From positions 1 through 64,000 of the forward strand of contig NZ_MVHD01000014.1 of NCBI RefSeq assembly GCF_002086635.1: a stretch of 64,000 bases of DNA. Reading direction: 5' to 3'. Both the position numbers and the translations under genes were made by a program. Below the pieces are notes generated by a model. The model searched no databases, was not told the origin of the DNA, and saw only the letters and a program-made list of their open reading frames with translations. Source of the DNA: Mycobacterium alsense (lineage in GTDB: Bacteria; Actinomycetota; Actinomycetes; Mycobacteriales; Mycobacteriaceae). Below, in pieces: positions 39,517-47,948 of the stretch (its first letter is position 1; every line of letters begins with the position of its first letter).

Positions 39517-39651
39517 GCGCTTGCGATCGCCACGAGCCCGATGGTGGCGACCCGCCACGCCCGGCTACGCCGCGCTTGCGATCGCCACGAGCCCGATGGT
39601 GGCGACCCGCCACGCCCGGCTACGCCGCGCTTGCGATCGCCACTAGCCCGG
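39517..39651. repeat. 55-bp tandem repeat, about 2.5 copies
   Basis: Units start at 39517, 39572 and 39627; the first two are identical over 55 bases and the third is partial, with one change (G to T at 39643) that makes the lpqM stop. Each full unit contains a hairpin (TCGCCAC/GTGGCGA, 10-base loop). It lies between two convergent genes, as MIRU/VNTR loci do, and may vary in copy number between strains. Confidence 0.9.
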
Positions 39652-41097
39652 AAAGCGCGAGTAACAGGCGTCCATGTTGCCGACCACCCCGCCGCGGAAG
39701 GCGGCGATCCGGGTGAACCCGGCCGGCACGCTGGTGCCGTCGGCGTCGCTCGCGACCAAGTGGTTGGTGAGCAGGCCCGAGACCGCCTCGTCGAGATCAC
39801 CCGCGGTCAGCACGAGCTGCTTCTGCGATGGCAGCTCGATGGGTTCGGCCATCTTGCGGTGCACGACACCGGTCAGGCAGGCGGTCCGCAGCGCGGTCCA
39901 GGGGCTCTGCATCGGCAGGCCGCGGTCGTTCTGGACGGCCAGCGCGTAGCGCGACATCACCATGGACAGGGCGGTGTCGTCGCCGCGCGGCAGGGTGCGC
40001 TCGTTCTCCGCGGGGACCGCGCCCGCTTTCGCCAGCGCGGGGAGGTCGACGGCGATGGTGTTGGTGGCCGGGCAGTAGGACGCGGGCGGGCTGGGCCGGG
40101 CATCGGGGCAGGCCGCCGGCTTGTAGGACAGCTTGGGCGGGTTCTTCGGTGCGAAAACCTTTCCCAGCAGCTCCATCAGCGTGGACAGCGTGTCCTCGTC
40201 GATGGCAACCTCGCCGGTCTCCGGGTCGCCGCCTGGGTCGACCCGCAGGGCGGTCGGCAGGTCGCCGCGGCGCTGCTCGATTTCCTTCCTGTCGATCCCC
40301 GCGCACGCCGAGGCGCCGCTGATGAAGCCCATCTGGAAGGCGCTGATTCGATCCAGGGCCGACCCGTGCTCGTCGTCGTTTTGGGCGTCGGCGTCCTCGA
40401 CGGGGTCGCGGGTGGTGATGATGCCGGCCAGCACGTGGTCGAGGCCGTCGGCGGTGCTCAGCGTGAAGCGCGGCGACTTGTCGTCGGCGACCCAGAACAG
40501 GTACACGCCGGCGAAGCAGTCGGCCTGCTGTTCGCGAACGATGGTCGCGTCCCTTCTGGTCACCAGTTTCGCCATCTGCTGCAGGGCGTGGCCGAACTCG
40601 TGCGCCAACACGCCCGTGACGGACATTTCTCCGAAATAACGTTGCGCGACGGGCATGAACACCCCGCGGTCCCAGGCGACCAGGTTGCATCGCGAGCTGA
40701 AGAACGCATTGACGAGGTCGTAGGTGTCGTTGTGGCAAACGATCGGGCTGCGCGGATCCTCGGAGTCGTAGGACACCATCTTGCCGACCGGAATGAAGGT
40801 GCCCTTCAGCGATTGGCTGTACACCGACTTCCAATACTCCTCGATGTCGTTCATCGAAAGCAGGGAGAGCTTGTCGATCGGCCCGTTGTCGGTGTTGATG
40901 ACCGTGCCCTTGGGACTGGGCGCATTCGGACGGATGCCGCTGCGGCCGTTGGCCGCCGGCAGGCCGCCTACCCGAAACGGGTCGTTGAGCATCGACAGGG
41001 CACGCCCGTCCACGAAGGTGGTGCACCCCGCCACCACGAGTGCCGCCCCCACGCCGGCGATTGCCGCCTTCAGGCGTCGACTCATGTCAGACCTCAT
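39643..41097 (-). CDS. lpqM: Lipoprotein peptidase LpqM
   Basis: Putative secreted zinc metallopeptidase lipoprotein of 484 residues. Signal peptide MRSDMSRRLKAAIAGVGAALVVAGC with lipobox VAGC. The zinc motif HEFGH (HExxH) lies in VTGVLAHEFGHALQQMAKL, with a downstream REQQADCFAG whose Glu/Asp could be the third ligand, as in YpwA/neutral zinc peptidase-like proteins. Start chosen at ATG 41097; 41085 is also possible. Orthologue of Rv0419 by position. The stop codon lies inside the tandem repeat. Confidence 0.9.
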   Translation of the reverse strand: MRSDMSRRLKAAIAGVGAALVVAGCTTFVDGRALSMLNDPFRVGGLPAANGRSGIRPNAPSPKGTVINTDNGPIDKLSLLSMNDIEEYWKSVYSQSLKGTFIPVGKMVSYDSEDPRSPIVCHNDTYDLVNAFFSSRCNLVAWDRGVFMPVAQRYFGEMSVTGVLAHEFGHALQQMAKLVTRRDATIVREQQADCFAGVYLFWVADDKSPRFTLSTADGLDHVLAGIITTRDPVEDADAQNDDEHGSALDRISAFQMGFISGASACAGIDRKEIEQRRGDLPTALRVDPGGDPETGEVAIDEDTLSTLMELLGKVFAPKNPPKLSYKPAACPDARPSPPASYCPATNTIAVDLPALAKAGAVPAENERTLPRGDDTALSMVMSRYALAVQNDRGLPMQSPWTALRTACLTGVVHRKMAEPIELPSQKQLVLTAGDLDEAVSGLLTNHLVASDADGTSVPAGFTRIAAFRGGVVGNMDACYSRFPG

Positions 41098-41144
41098 CCC
41101 GACCGGGCTGCAAGGCAGCATCGAAGGGACTCATTCTAGATGCC

Positions 41145-41231
41145 ATGGCTAACTTCGACAGCCCGAATGACATCGATGGTTTCTCGCTGCGAAACGCCAG
41201 CGCGCTCGCCGATATCGATGCCGCGATGTGA
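41145..41231 (+). CDS. Very short ORF, possible gene remnant
   Basis: 28 codons beginning MANFDSPNDIDGFSLRNASA and ending ADIDAAM. Codon use is mildly mycobacterial. No family recognised. It lies between lpqM and the HNH gene, on the opposite strand to both. It may be a truncated gene left by insertion of the HNH gene, or chance. Confidence 0.2.
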   Translation: MANFDSPNDIDGFSLRNASALADIDAAM

Positions 41232-41253
41232 CGGCAAAGCCCTTGACGGCCTT

Positions 41254-42771
41254 TCAGAATGGCGGTGGATCTTCGTCGTCGTTGGGTGGGGGTAGGGCGA
41301 AGTAGTCGCGGGTCTGCGCGTGTTGGGCCGCGCGGGCTTGGCGGGCGGCGCGGTTGTGGCGGCGTTCGGTGGCCACCCGGTAGGCGCGCTCCTGGGCGCG
41401 GGTGCGCCGGCGCCGCGGCATCATGGCGGTGCGCTCGGCGCTGTAATCGGGGCGCGGGTCGGCCTCCACGCAGCCCATGCCGCCCACCGCGTGGCACAGG
41501 CTGGGAAACAGCAACGCGCTGCCCGGGGTGGTGACATAGGTCTGCCCGGACGGGGAGGTGAAGATCAGCGTGCCGTCGGGCAGCTGCTGCTCGGCCCAGC
41601 CGAGGAACGTTTTGATCAGGTGATGGGTGGTGCACAAACATTTGAGGTTGCCCGCATGGGTGGGCCCGCCGACGGCGTGGGGGATGGTGTGGTCGATTTC
41701 GCAGCGCGCGGCGGGCTGATCACAGCCGGGCCAGCGACACGTCAAATCCCGACACCGCACAAAATCGGCCAACGCCTTCGAGGGCACGTAGCCCTTTTCC
41801 GGCGCCGCGTCGGCGGGGTGAAACAGCGGCACCAGTTTCGCCGATTGGGCCAGCTCGGCCATCACCTCCGGCGGGATCAACCCGTCGGCGCCGCACAGCG
41901 AGCCCGGGGCGCCGCGCCCGTCGAGGCTGGCCTGCTCGGCGATCACATGGATCACCACCGGCCCCGCCGGCCTGGCCCCGGCCGCACAATCCGCCCGCCG
42001 GCAACGACAGCCCAGCCGATCGGCCCCGGCGGCCAGCGCCCCCAACGCATCCGCGCGCCGCTGGGCGGCGGTGCGCGGATCATGCGGGCACACGGTACCC
42101 GCCACCGCATCCAGCCGCTGATCCAGCGCGTGCGCATCGGTGCTCAACAGGGTGCCGTTGATCTGGGAGACCCCAGATTCGACCAGATCGCCGATCCAGA
42201 TCTCGCGATCGCGTTGATGCCAGGTGCGCCGGCGCACCGCATCCACATCGGCGCGGGCCACGATCTTGTCCACCTGAGCGGCCAGCCGGCCCTGGGTCAT
42301 CGACGGCCAGCGCCCCACATGGGCGGCCAGTGTGGCATCCACCGCGGCCAGCACGTCGGGATCCTCGATCAAATCGGTGCGATACACCAGGGTCTGAAAC
42401 ACCCGAAAGTCAATGTCGCCGGCGGCGAACACCTCGGCCACCTTCGGCAGGCGCTCGCGCATCGCCCGCGCATACCGCAACCGGCTGGCCGCCAGGCCCT
42501 GGCTGATCCGCAACGCCGCACCCACCTCGGCGGCCACCGCCTCCATCGTGTCGATCGCCCAGCCCTCGGACTCCGCGCACCGCGACAACCGATACACGAA
42601 CAACTCCCCGATCAACGCCAACTGCGCCGCGGCCGCCCGGTTCTCCGCGCGCGCCGCCGCGGCGATGCGCTCCAGCAGCGCCGTCGAGGCCGCCGTCGCC
42701 GACGGATAACACCGCTCGAACTCCTCATCGAAGTGGGCGATCACCTCCGCCCGATTCCTCGGATCGAACAT
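41254..42771 (-). CDS. DUF222/HNH endonuclease, 13E12 repeat family
   Basis: Protein of 505 residues of the REP13E12 type. Residues 1-260 are the DUF222 helical domain. An HNH nuclease motif lies at 340-386: CRDLTCRWPGC, DHTIPHAVGG, NLKCLCTTHHLIKT. Catalytic His361 follows Asp360, with four zinc-type cysteines. The Arg/Gln-rich end is basic. Copies of this family are scattered in mycobacterial genomes and can serve as phage integration targets. A perfect LexA box covers the start codon, so expression should rise after DNA damage. Inserted between lpqM and the lpqL pair relative to H37Rv. Confidence 0.9.
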   Translation of the reverse strand: MFDPRNRAEVIAHFDEEFERCYPSATAASTALLERIAAAARAENRAAAAQLALIGELFVYRLSRCAESEGWAIDTMEAVAAEVGAALRISQGLAASRLRYARAMRERLPKVAEVFAAGDIDFRVFQTLVYRTDLIEDPDVLAAVDATLAAHVGRWPSMTQGRLAAQVDKIVARADVDAVRRRTWHQRDREIWIGDLVESGVSQINGTLLSTDAHALDQRLDAVAGTVCPHDPRTAAQRRADALGALAAGADRLGCRCRRADCAAGARPAGPVVIHVIAEQASLDGRGAPGSLCGADGLIPPEVMAELAQSAKLVPLFHPADAAPEKGYVPSKALADFVRCRDLTCRWPGCDQPAARCEIDHTIPHAVGGPTHAGNLKCLCTTHHLIKTFLGWAEQQLPDGTLIFTSPSGQTYVTTPGSALLFPSLCHAVGGMGCVEADPRPDYSAERTAMMPRRRRTRAQERAYRVATERRHNRAARQARAAQHAQTRDYFALPPPNDDEDPPPF

Positions 42772-42779
42772 ACGTTCGA
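42764..42779. promoter_or_regulatory. LexA (SOS) box over the HNH gene start
   Basis: TCGAACATACGTTCGA matches the mycobacterial LexA operator TCGAAC-N4-GTTCGA perfectly. It spans the ATG (42769-42771), and a CATACT -10-like hexamer overlaps it, seven bases from the ATG. Bound LexA would block initiation directly. Confidence 0.93.
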
Positions 42780-42814
42780 GTATGCCACACGCCTACGACA
42801 ACCGGCCGCAACCG

Positions 42815-44284
42815 CTACGGCACCCGGGTGCGGTGGCGCTTGTCGTGCGGCGGGACGCCGTTGGCTCCCCCGATCGACTCGGCGTAGGTGCCCACCGCGA
42901 ACGCCGCGACGGAACCCATGATGGCCAGCGCCTCCCGGTTGACGGCGTCGACGGTGTCCCGGGGGCCCTGGTAATTGGGGTCGAACGGGGCGCCGGCCTG
43001 CCCGCCCCAGAGTCGCGCCTGCACCGTGGTTTTCGTCTGCGTGGCGCCGGTGGTCAGACCGCCTACCGGCACGCCCGCGACCATGAACGGGTGGTAGTCG
43101 GTCACGGTGTTCAACGGCATGTCGGCCGGCCGCTTCCCGGCCTGGTACAGATCGCCGCCCAGAGTGCGTTCGATGCCGGCCGAGCCCTCGGGCACGTCGC
43201 CGAAGGCGATTCCAGCGCCGGGCGGACCGGACTGGTCGCCGTCGAGGGTGAAGAAGCCCGCGTTGGCCGAACCGACCGTGGTGAAGTCCAGATACATCGC
43301 GATGTCGTTGAGCTGGTCGCCATCCAAGCCGAACACGTAATCCATGGCGCCGTTGATCCCGTCCTCGTCGGCTCCCCAGAACACGAACCGCACCGCGTTG
43401 TTCACCGGGGCGAGCGGCCCCAGCTGCAGCGCCGTTTCCAGGACCGCGGCCACGCCGGTCCCGTTGCCGTTGATGCCCGGACCACCGCGCGGTCCGTCCA
43501 GATGCGCCCCCACCATGATCGACTCGTGCGGCGAGCCGGTTTCGGTCTGCGCCAACACGTTTCGCGAGCTGATCGTGGAGTGCTGGGCGTCCAGCACCAA
43601 ACGGACGGGCGCGGTGTCGCGCGCCAGCGCGGAGGCGCCGTCGGCGCCGACGACGGCCACCGGCACGGTCAACTGCTTGAAGTAACCGGGGCCGAACAGC
43701 CCGGGCGGGGCCCCCCGCCCGCTGGGCGCGCTGAGCACGATCAGCGCGGCCGCACCCCGCGCCACCGCGCTGCCCTGCTTGTCGACCACCGAACAGCCCG
43801 CGTCGTCGACGACGGCGATCGCGCCCTTGGGCACCGCGGCCGGGTAGTCGCCGGGCGCGCAGCCCGACGGTCGCGTGGGCCGCACCGGCCGCCCCGTCAG
43901 TCCGCCGGGCGGGGTCCGCACCAGCAGCGACGCCTGGTCGACCGGATAGGTGCGGCCGGCCACCGTCAGCGTCGGCTTGCCCGGCGAAATCGTGAGCAGC
44001 CGATCGAACTGCGGCGTCGATACCTTGAAACCCCTGTCCCGCAACGCCTTCGACACGTAATCGACGCTGGCGTCGTAGCCCGGGGTGCCGTCCGCGCGGT
44101 TGCCGCCGTGGGCGTTGGCGATGTCCTGCAGCGCGCGCAGGTGGGCAACCAACCCGTCCCCGGTCACCTTCGCGGCCAAGCCCCGACCGAGGTCCGGCGG
44201 CCCGGCCGGGCGCGATCCCGTACTCGACGCGCAGCCTGCCACCAGCCCGATCAGCACCAGCGCCGAGCCCAGCCGGCGGATCAT
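42815..44284 (-). CDS. LpqL paralogue, M28 peptidase fold lacking active-site residues
   Basis: Lipoprotein of 489 residues (lipobox VAGC, Cys18), clearly a tandem duplicate of lpqL. Aligned to LpqL, it keeps His261 but has Gly273 for the bridging Asp282, Asp306 for catalytic Glu315, Thr335 for the zinc ligand Asp344, and Gln439 for the zinc ligand His447. It keeps Glu307 (LpqL Glu316). It should not act as a zinc aminopeptidase and may bind peptides instead. Its ATG overlaps the lpqL stop by four bases, so both are made together. Confidence 0.9.
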   Translation of the reverse strand: MIRRLGSALVLIGLVAGCASSTGSRPAGPPDLGRGLAAKVTGDGLVAHLRALQDIANAHGGNRADGTPGYDASVDYVSKALRDRGFKVSTPQFDRLLTISPGKPTLTVAGRTYPVDQASLLVRTPPGGLTGRPVRPTRPSGCAPGDYPAAVPKGAIAVVDDAGCSVVDKQGSAVARGAAALIVLSAPSGRGAPPGLFGPGYFKQLTVPVAVVGADGASALARDTAPVRLVLDAQHSTISSRNVLAQTETGSPHESIMVGAHLDGPRGGPGINGNGTGVAAVLETALQLGPLAPVNNAVRFVFWGADEDGINGAMDYVFGLDGDQLNDIAMYLDFTTVGSANAGFFTLDGDQSGPPGAGIAFGDVPEGSAGIERTLGGDLYQAGKRPADMPLNTVTDYHPFMVAGVPVGGLTTGATQTKTTVQARLWGGQAGAPFDPNYQGPRDTVDAVNREALAIMGSVAAFAVGTYAESIGGANGVPPHDKRHRTRVP

Positions 44285-45780
44285 GGCTTGGCGAGGGTGT
44301 GACGCGTGCGATCCGCCAGCACCGGAACCCCGTTGCGGCCGCCGACGTCCTGCGCGTACAAGCCGACCGCGTAGGCGACGCCGGCGCCGTTGATTCCGAG
44401 TGCGGCGCGGTTGATGTGCTCGAGGGCGTCGCCCTTTTGGTGATAGTTGGGATCGAACGGCTGGTCGGCGGCTCCGCCCCACAGCTTGGCCTGCTCGGGG
44501 GTCATCTTGACCTCGGCGCCCGAGAACAGGCCGCCCGCCGGGATGCCGGCCAGGGTGAACCCGTCGTAGTCCGAGCGGCCGTCGAACGAGGTGTCCTGCG
44601 CGGTCTTGCCGACCGACTTCAGGTAGGCGACCAGCGCGCGTTCGATGCCCGCGGAGCCCTCCGGCACCACCGGCTGGCCGCGCGCGTCCATCGGCAGCGA
44701 TTGGTCGCCGTCGTAGGTGAAGTAACCCGGGTTAGGCGAGGCGAGCATGTCGAAGTTCAGGTACAGCGCAATGTCTTTGAGCCCGTCCAGGTTCAGCGAC
44801 TCCACGTAGTTGCGCGATCCGATCAGCCCGAGTTCCTCCGCCCCCCAGAAGCCGAACCGCACCGCGTTGTGCACCTGGGGCGAGTTCCCCAGCTGCAAGG
44901 CGGTTTCCAGGACCGCGGCCACGCCCGACCCGTCGTCGTTGATGCCCGGGCCCTCCGGAACGCTGTCCAAGTGCGCGCCCACCATCACCACGTCGGTGGG
45001 CGACCCGGTCTTGGTCTGCGCAATGACGTTGCGGGCCTTGAACGTCTGGACGCTCGCGTTGAGCTTGATCGTGGTCGGTCCCGGCTGCCCGCGCAGCTGG
45101 AGCCCGACGGACTTGGTGACGCTGACCACCGGGATCTTGACGTCCGTGTCGGCCCCGAGGGTGCCGCCCATCTGTTGCTCGTCGACGTTGTCGACGACGA
45201 TCATCGCGACGGCGCCGTGCTGCGCCGCGGCATCCTCCTTCTGGGCGAACGGGCAGCTGCCGCGGTCCACCAGTACCACCGCGCCCTGCACCCGAAGCCC
45301 GTCCAAGTCGGAGGGCTTGCAGCCCGGGCTATCCCCGGGCGGAACCGCCACCAGGGGCCCGCCCACACCGTTCGGTGGGGTGCCGCGGCTGAACTCCAGC
45401 GCTCGCGCCTCCACGGTCGCGCCGCCGACCGTCACCACCGGCTTTTCGCTGTGGAATACCCGCGCCGAGAACTCGGGTGTCTGGACGTCAAACCCGCTGT
45501 CGCGCAACTTATTCACCACATAGTCGACGCTGGCCTCGTAGCCCGGGGTGCCCACGGCGCGGTTGCCGTTGTTGGCGTCGGCGATGTCCTGCAGCTTCGA
45601 AAGGTGCGCCATCATCGCGTCGACGGTGACCTTGTCATGGAGGGCGGTGGCGAACGCGGCCGCGGCGGGGTTGCTGGTCGCCGGCTGCGGGTCAGGGCAG
45701 CGATGCGAGCAGCCGGCCAGCAATGCGGTGAGAGCGACCACGGCGAGTGCCGCAGGGATCGTCCGCGGTTTTTTAACCAT
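44281..45780 (-). CDS. lpqL: Aminopeptidase lipoprotein LpqL (M28 family)
   Basis: Secreted zinc aminopeptidase lipoprotein of 499 residues (Rv0418 is about 500). Lipobox LAGC with Cys24. A PA insert domain lies at about 140-230. Streptomyces-type M28 ligands are all present: His270 (VGAHLD), bridging Asp282 (INDDGSG), catalytic Glu315 and ligand Glu316 (GAEELG), Asp344 (NFDML) and His447 (FDPNYHQ). ATG 45780 is eight bases after TAACCT. Probably takes up or processes peptides at the envelope. Confidence 0.95.
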   Translation of the reverse strand: MVKKPRTIPAALAVVALTALLAGCSHRCPDPQPATSNPAAAAFATALHDKVTVDAMMAHLSKLQDIADANNGNRAVGTPGYEASVDYVVNKLRDSGFDVQTPEFSARVFHSEKPVVTVGGATVEARALEFSRGTPPNGVGGPLVAVPPGDSPGCKPSDLDGLRVQGAVVLVDRGSCPFAQKEDAAAQHGAVAMIVVDNVDEQQMGGTLGADTDVKIPVVSVTKSVGLQLRGQPGPTTIKLNASVQTFKARNVIAQTKTGSPTDVVMVGAHLDSVPEGPGINDDGSGVAAVLETALQLGNSPQVHNAVRFGFWGAEELGLIGSRNYVESLNLDGLKDIALYLNFDMLASPNPGYFTYDGDQSLPMDARGQPVVPEGSAGIERALVAYLKSVGKTAQDTSFDGRSDYDGFTLAGIPAGGLFSGAEVKMTPEQAKLWGGAADQPFDPNYHQKGDALEHINRAALGINGAGVAYAVGLYAQDVGGRNGVPVLADRTRHTLAKP

Positions 45781-45791
45781 CGCGACCCAGG

Positions 45792-46244
45792 TTAGACATA
45801 GAGCGCGCTGAATGGCGTAAACGGGATGTTGCGCACCACAAACCACGTCGCCACCAACAGCAGCGCCACCATCGCCGACCACCGCCGGTGTTGCCAGCCC
45901 CGGATCCGCCGGCCGGTCATGCGCCCGTAGGTCCACGCCGCGTACGCCCAGACCAACAACGCCAGCGCCACCAAACCCAGCGCGTTGAACCTCGCGGCCG
46001 CCGCCATGTCGCCGTGCATCAGCGAATACAACATGCGCGCGCTGCCGCACCCGGGGCAATCGACGCCCAACAGGGCCTTGGTGGGGCACACCGGCAGCGG
46101 GCCGCCCGGCGTCGTCGGATCTCCCACCCAGGTGGCCGCGCACACGAACGCGGCGGCCGCCGCCACCGTAAGCGGCGCGCCCAGCTCCCGGGACTCAGGA
46201 CGTAGCGGAAAGCGTCGCGGCAAGGGCGTTCGTCGTGCCCGCAT
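45792..46244 (-). CDS. DUF2752 membrane protein
   Basis: Protein of about 150 residues. The DUF2752 signature is CPTKALLGVDCPGCGSARMLYSLMHGD, with three cysteines between helix 1 and helix 2. Three membrane helices in all (AAAAAFVCAATW, ALGLVALALLVWAY, AMVALLLVATWFVV). Start taken as ATG 46244, which overlaps the CD225 gene by 50 bases; the true start may be a later codon. DUF2752 and CD225 genes often sit together in actinobacteria. Function unknown. Confidence 0.75.
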   Translation of the reverse strand: MRARRTPLPRRFPLRPESRELGAPLTVAAAAAFVCAATWVGDPTTPGGPLPVCPTKALLGVDCPGCGSARMLYSLMHGDMAAAARFNALGLVALALLVWAYAAWTYGRMTGRRIRGWQHRRWSAMVALLLVATWFVVRNIPFTPFSALYV

Positions 46245-46536
46245 CGAGACCACCGGCCACCGACACGATGATGAGGACGGCAACCCAGACGGCCCAGATG
46301 ACGACGGACCAGATCACCCACTTCCGGGCGCTGGCGGCGGCCGCCTGCGCCTCGGCATGCAAACCCTGGGCCCACAACCCATTGACGGAGGCCGCCTTCA
46401 CGATTGCGACGATCCCGGTGATCGGGAAGCAGAACAATGTCGCCAGAATCGCCCACACCAAGTTGTTGTTCGGGGCAAGGCCGGCGGGCTGTGCCGGCGG
46501 GTACCCGGGCGGCGGCGGGGGTGGCTGCTCAGTCAT
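46195..46536 (-). CDS. CD225/dispanin family membrane protein
   Basis: Protein of 113 residues: a proline-rich cytoplasmic N-terminus (MTEQPPPPPPGYPPAQP), then NNNLVWAILATLFCFPITGIVAIVKAASVNGLWAQGLHAEAQ, the CD225 hairpin typical of dispanins/IFITM-like proteins, and a second helix (WVIWSVVIWAVWVAVLIIVSVAGG). Bacterial members are thought to act at the membrane; the precise role is unknown. GGAG ribosome binding site before ATG 46536. Pairs with the overlapping DUF2752 gene. Confidence 0.85.
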   Translation of the reverse strand: MTEQPPPPPPGYPPAQPAGLAPNNNLVWAILATLFCFPITGIVAIVKAASVNGLWAQGLHAEAQAAAASARKWVIWSVVIWAVWVAVLIIVSVAGGLDAGTTNALAATLSATS

Positions 46537-46850
46537 GGATTCTCCAGGGGGAAAGAATGTCGCTGGTGTGAGGCCGTGCTTACCCTACCCGAGGCAGGCA
46601 ATAACCGCGCTATCTGCGCGGATATTCATCATTTCCGGTGACCGCGCCAACGTGGTCGGCGTGCCGTGAAGATTGAAAACCGTTGATTATCAACCACTTT
46701 GCCGAATCGAGGCCACCAGCGCGGATCGCGGTCACATTATGTCGGCCCAACCGGAAAGCGGCCCAAATAGACAATTTCCAGCGGAATGTGTTGCATGGAC
46801 AGGACATAGCCCTACGATCCCTTGTAACGGCCCGACGTTAGGAGCCAACA
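46537..46850. other. Intergenic region, divergent promoters
   Basis: This 314-base gap has lower GC than its surroundings and no protein-coding signal on either strand that I can support. It holds a 13-bp palindrome GTTGATTATCAAC at 46682-46694, a candidate operator, and a promoter-like pair for the secreted protein gene near its right end. Confidence 0.6.
46791..46818 (+). promoter_or_regulatory. Predicted promoter of the secreted-protein pair
   Basis: TTGCAT (46791-46796) and TACGAT (46813-46818) are separated by 16 bases and resemble a sigma-70/SigA promoter. They lie 33 bases upstream of ATG 46851, which has its own TAGGAG ribosome binding site, so this would be a leadered transcript covering both tandem genes. 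Confidence 0.45.
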
Positions 46851-47372
46851 ATGCCTCTTCTCAGCAGGGCGCTGCGTTTCGCGGCGTCCACCGCGCTGGC
46901 GGGTGGTTTCGCGCTCGCCGGCGCCGCCGCGGCGACCGCGGACCCCACCGGCAACCCGGCGGACGTCAACACGCTGGCCGGATCGTTGTCGAAGGGCTAC
47001 GACCTGAACAACTGCAACCCCGGAAAGCTCGACGCGGGTGAGCTGGCCGTGCTCACCTGCGGTCAAAGCTCCGACCCCGCCGGGCCCGTCCAGGCCAGGT
47101 ACATCCTGTTCAGCAACGGCGACAACCTGGCCGCCTCGTTCAAGACGAGCATCAAGGACGACGTCCTGGCCGCCTGCGGGGACAGCGGCCAATCGCCCAC
47201 CACGTGGCCTAAGGGCACCAACGGCGCCAGCTCCGGATCGGTGGCGTGTGGCACGTATCAGAATGCCGCCGAGGTCATCTGGACCACGGACTCCAAAAAT
47301 GTGTTGGGCCTCATCCGCGGGCCGAACGCCGACGTCCAGGCGCTGTACCAGTGGTGGCTCGTCAACCGCTGA
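46851..47372 (+). CDS. Secreted Cys-containing protein, tandem copy 1
   Basis: Protein of 173 residues with an export signal (MPLLSRALRFAASTALAGGF, cleavage probably after ATA near residue 30). The mature part has four cysteines (NNCNPG, LTCGQ, LAACGD, VACGTY), likely two disulfides, and ends LYQWWLVNR. About half identical to the next gene by eye. The fold resembles small sensor-like domains of mycobacterial secreted proteins, but I do not recognise it for certain. Not at this place in H37Rv as I recall. Function unknown. Confidence 0.8.
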   Translation: MPLLSRALRFAASTALAGGFALAGAAAATADPTGNPADVNTLAGSLSKGYDLNNCNPGKLDAGELAVLTCGQSSDPAGPVQARYILFSNGDNLAASFKTSIKDDVLAACGDSGQSPTTWPKGTNGASSGSVACGTYQNAAEVIWTTDSKNVLGLIRGPNADVQALYQWWLVNR

Positions 47373-47419
47373 CGTATCCGGCTGGGCCGCACCGCATTCC
47401 GCTGCAAAGGAGTTCGAAG

Positions 47420-47944
47420 ATGTTCCCTCTCGCAAGCGCGCTGCGTGCCGCGACGGCGGTGGCCCTCCTGGGCGGCTCCGCCCTGGCCGGCGCCGCCGCG
47501 GCGACGGCGGACCCCAACACGGGCAACTCGACGGACATCGACACGCTGACCGCCACGCTGTCGAAGGGCTACAGCCTCGACAATTGCCAGCCGGCCCCGT
47601 TGTCGGGTCCCGTGCTGGCCGAGCTCGATTGCGGGCAAAGCCCCGACCCCAATGGCCCGGCCGCCGGCGTCTACCAGCTCTTCGACAACGGCACCGACCT
47701 GGCCGCGGCGTTCACCTCGGGCATCCACGGCGTATCCCTGAGCCCGTGCGGGGACAACGGCGAGTCACCGGGGACCTGGCGCCAGGGCAGCTACGGTCAG
47801 AACGCCGGACAGGTGGCCTGCGGCACGTACAAGGACGCCGCGGTGATCACCTGGACGACCGACGCCAAGAACGTGCTGAGCCACGTCCGCGCGTCCAACA
47901 CCGACGTCAACGCGCTCTACCAGTGGTGGCGCACCAACGGCTGA
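47420..47944 (+). CDS. Secreted Cys-containing protein, tandem copy 2
   Basis: Protein of 174 residues and paralogue of the upstream gene: the same signal peptide ending GAAAATADP, then LSKGYSLDNCQP, LDCGQSPDPNGPA, SPCGDNGESPGTW, VACGTYKDAAVITWTTDAKNVL, and the same LYQWW ending. All four cysteines are conserved. AAAGGAG lies before ATG 47420, and 47 bases separate the two genes, so they form one operon created by duplication. Charge differs between copies (this one is more acidic), hinting at different partners. Confidence 0.8.
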   Translation: MFPLASALRAATAVALLGGSALAGAAAATADPNTGNSTDIDTLTATLSKGYSLDNCQPAPLSGPVLAELDCGQSPDPNGPAAGVYQLFDNGTDLAAAFTSGIHGVSLSPCGDNGESPGTWRQGSYGQNAGQVACGTYKDAAVITWTTDAKNVLSHVRASNTDVNALYQWWRTNG

Positions 47945-47948
47945 CCCG

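Noticed and set aside
41254..42771. HNH gene considered part of an insertion sequence or intein
   Set aside because: No terminal inverted repeats or target duplication seen; the protein is a stand-alone DUF222-HNH.
46537..46850. A hidden small RNA or tRNA in the low-GC gap
   Set aside because: No cloverleaf or strong terminator seen; only promoter-like and palindromic sites.
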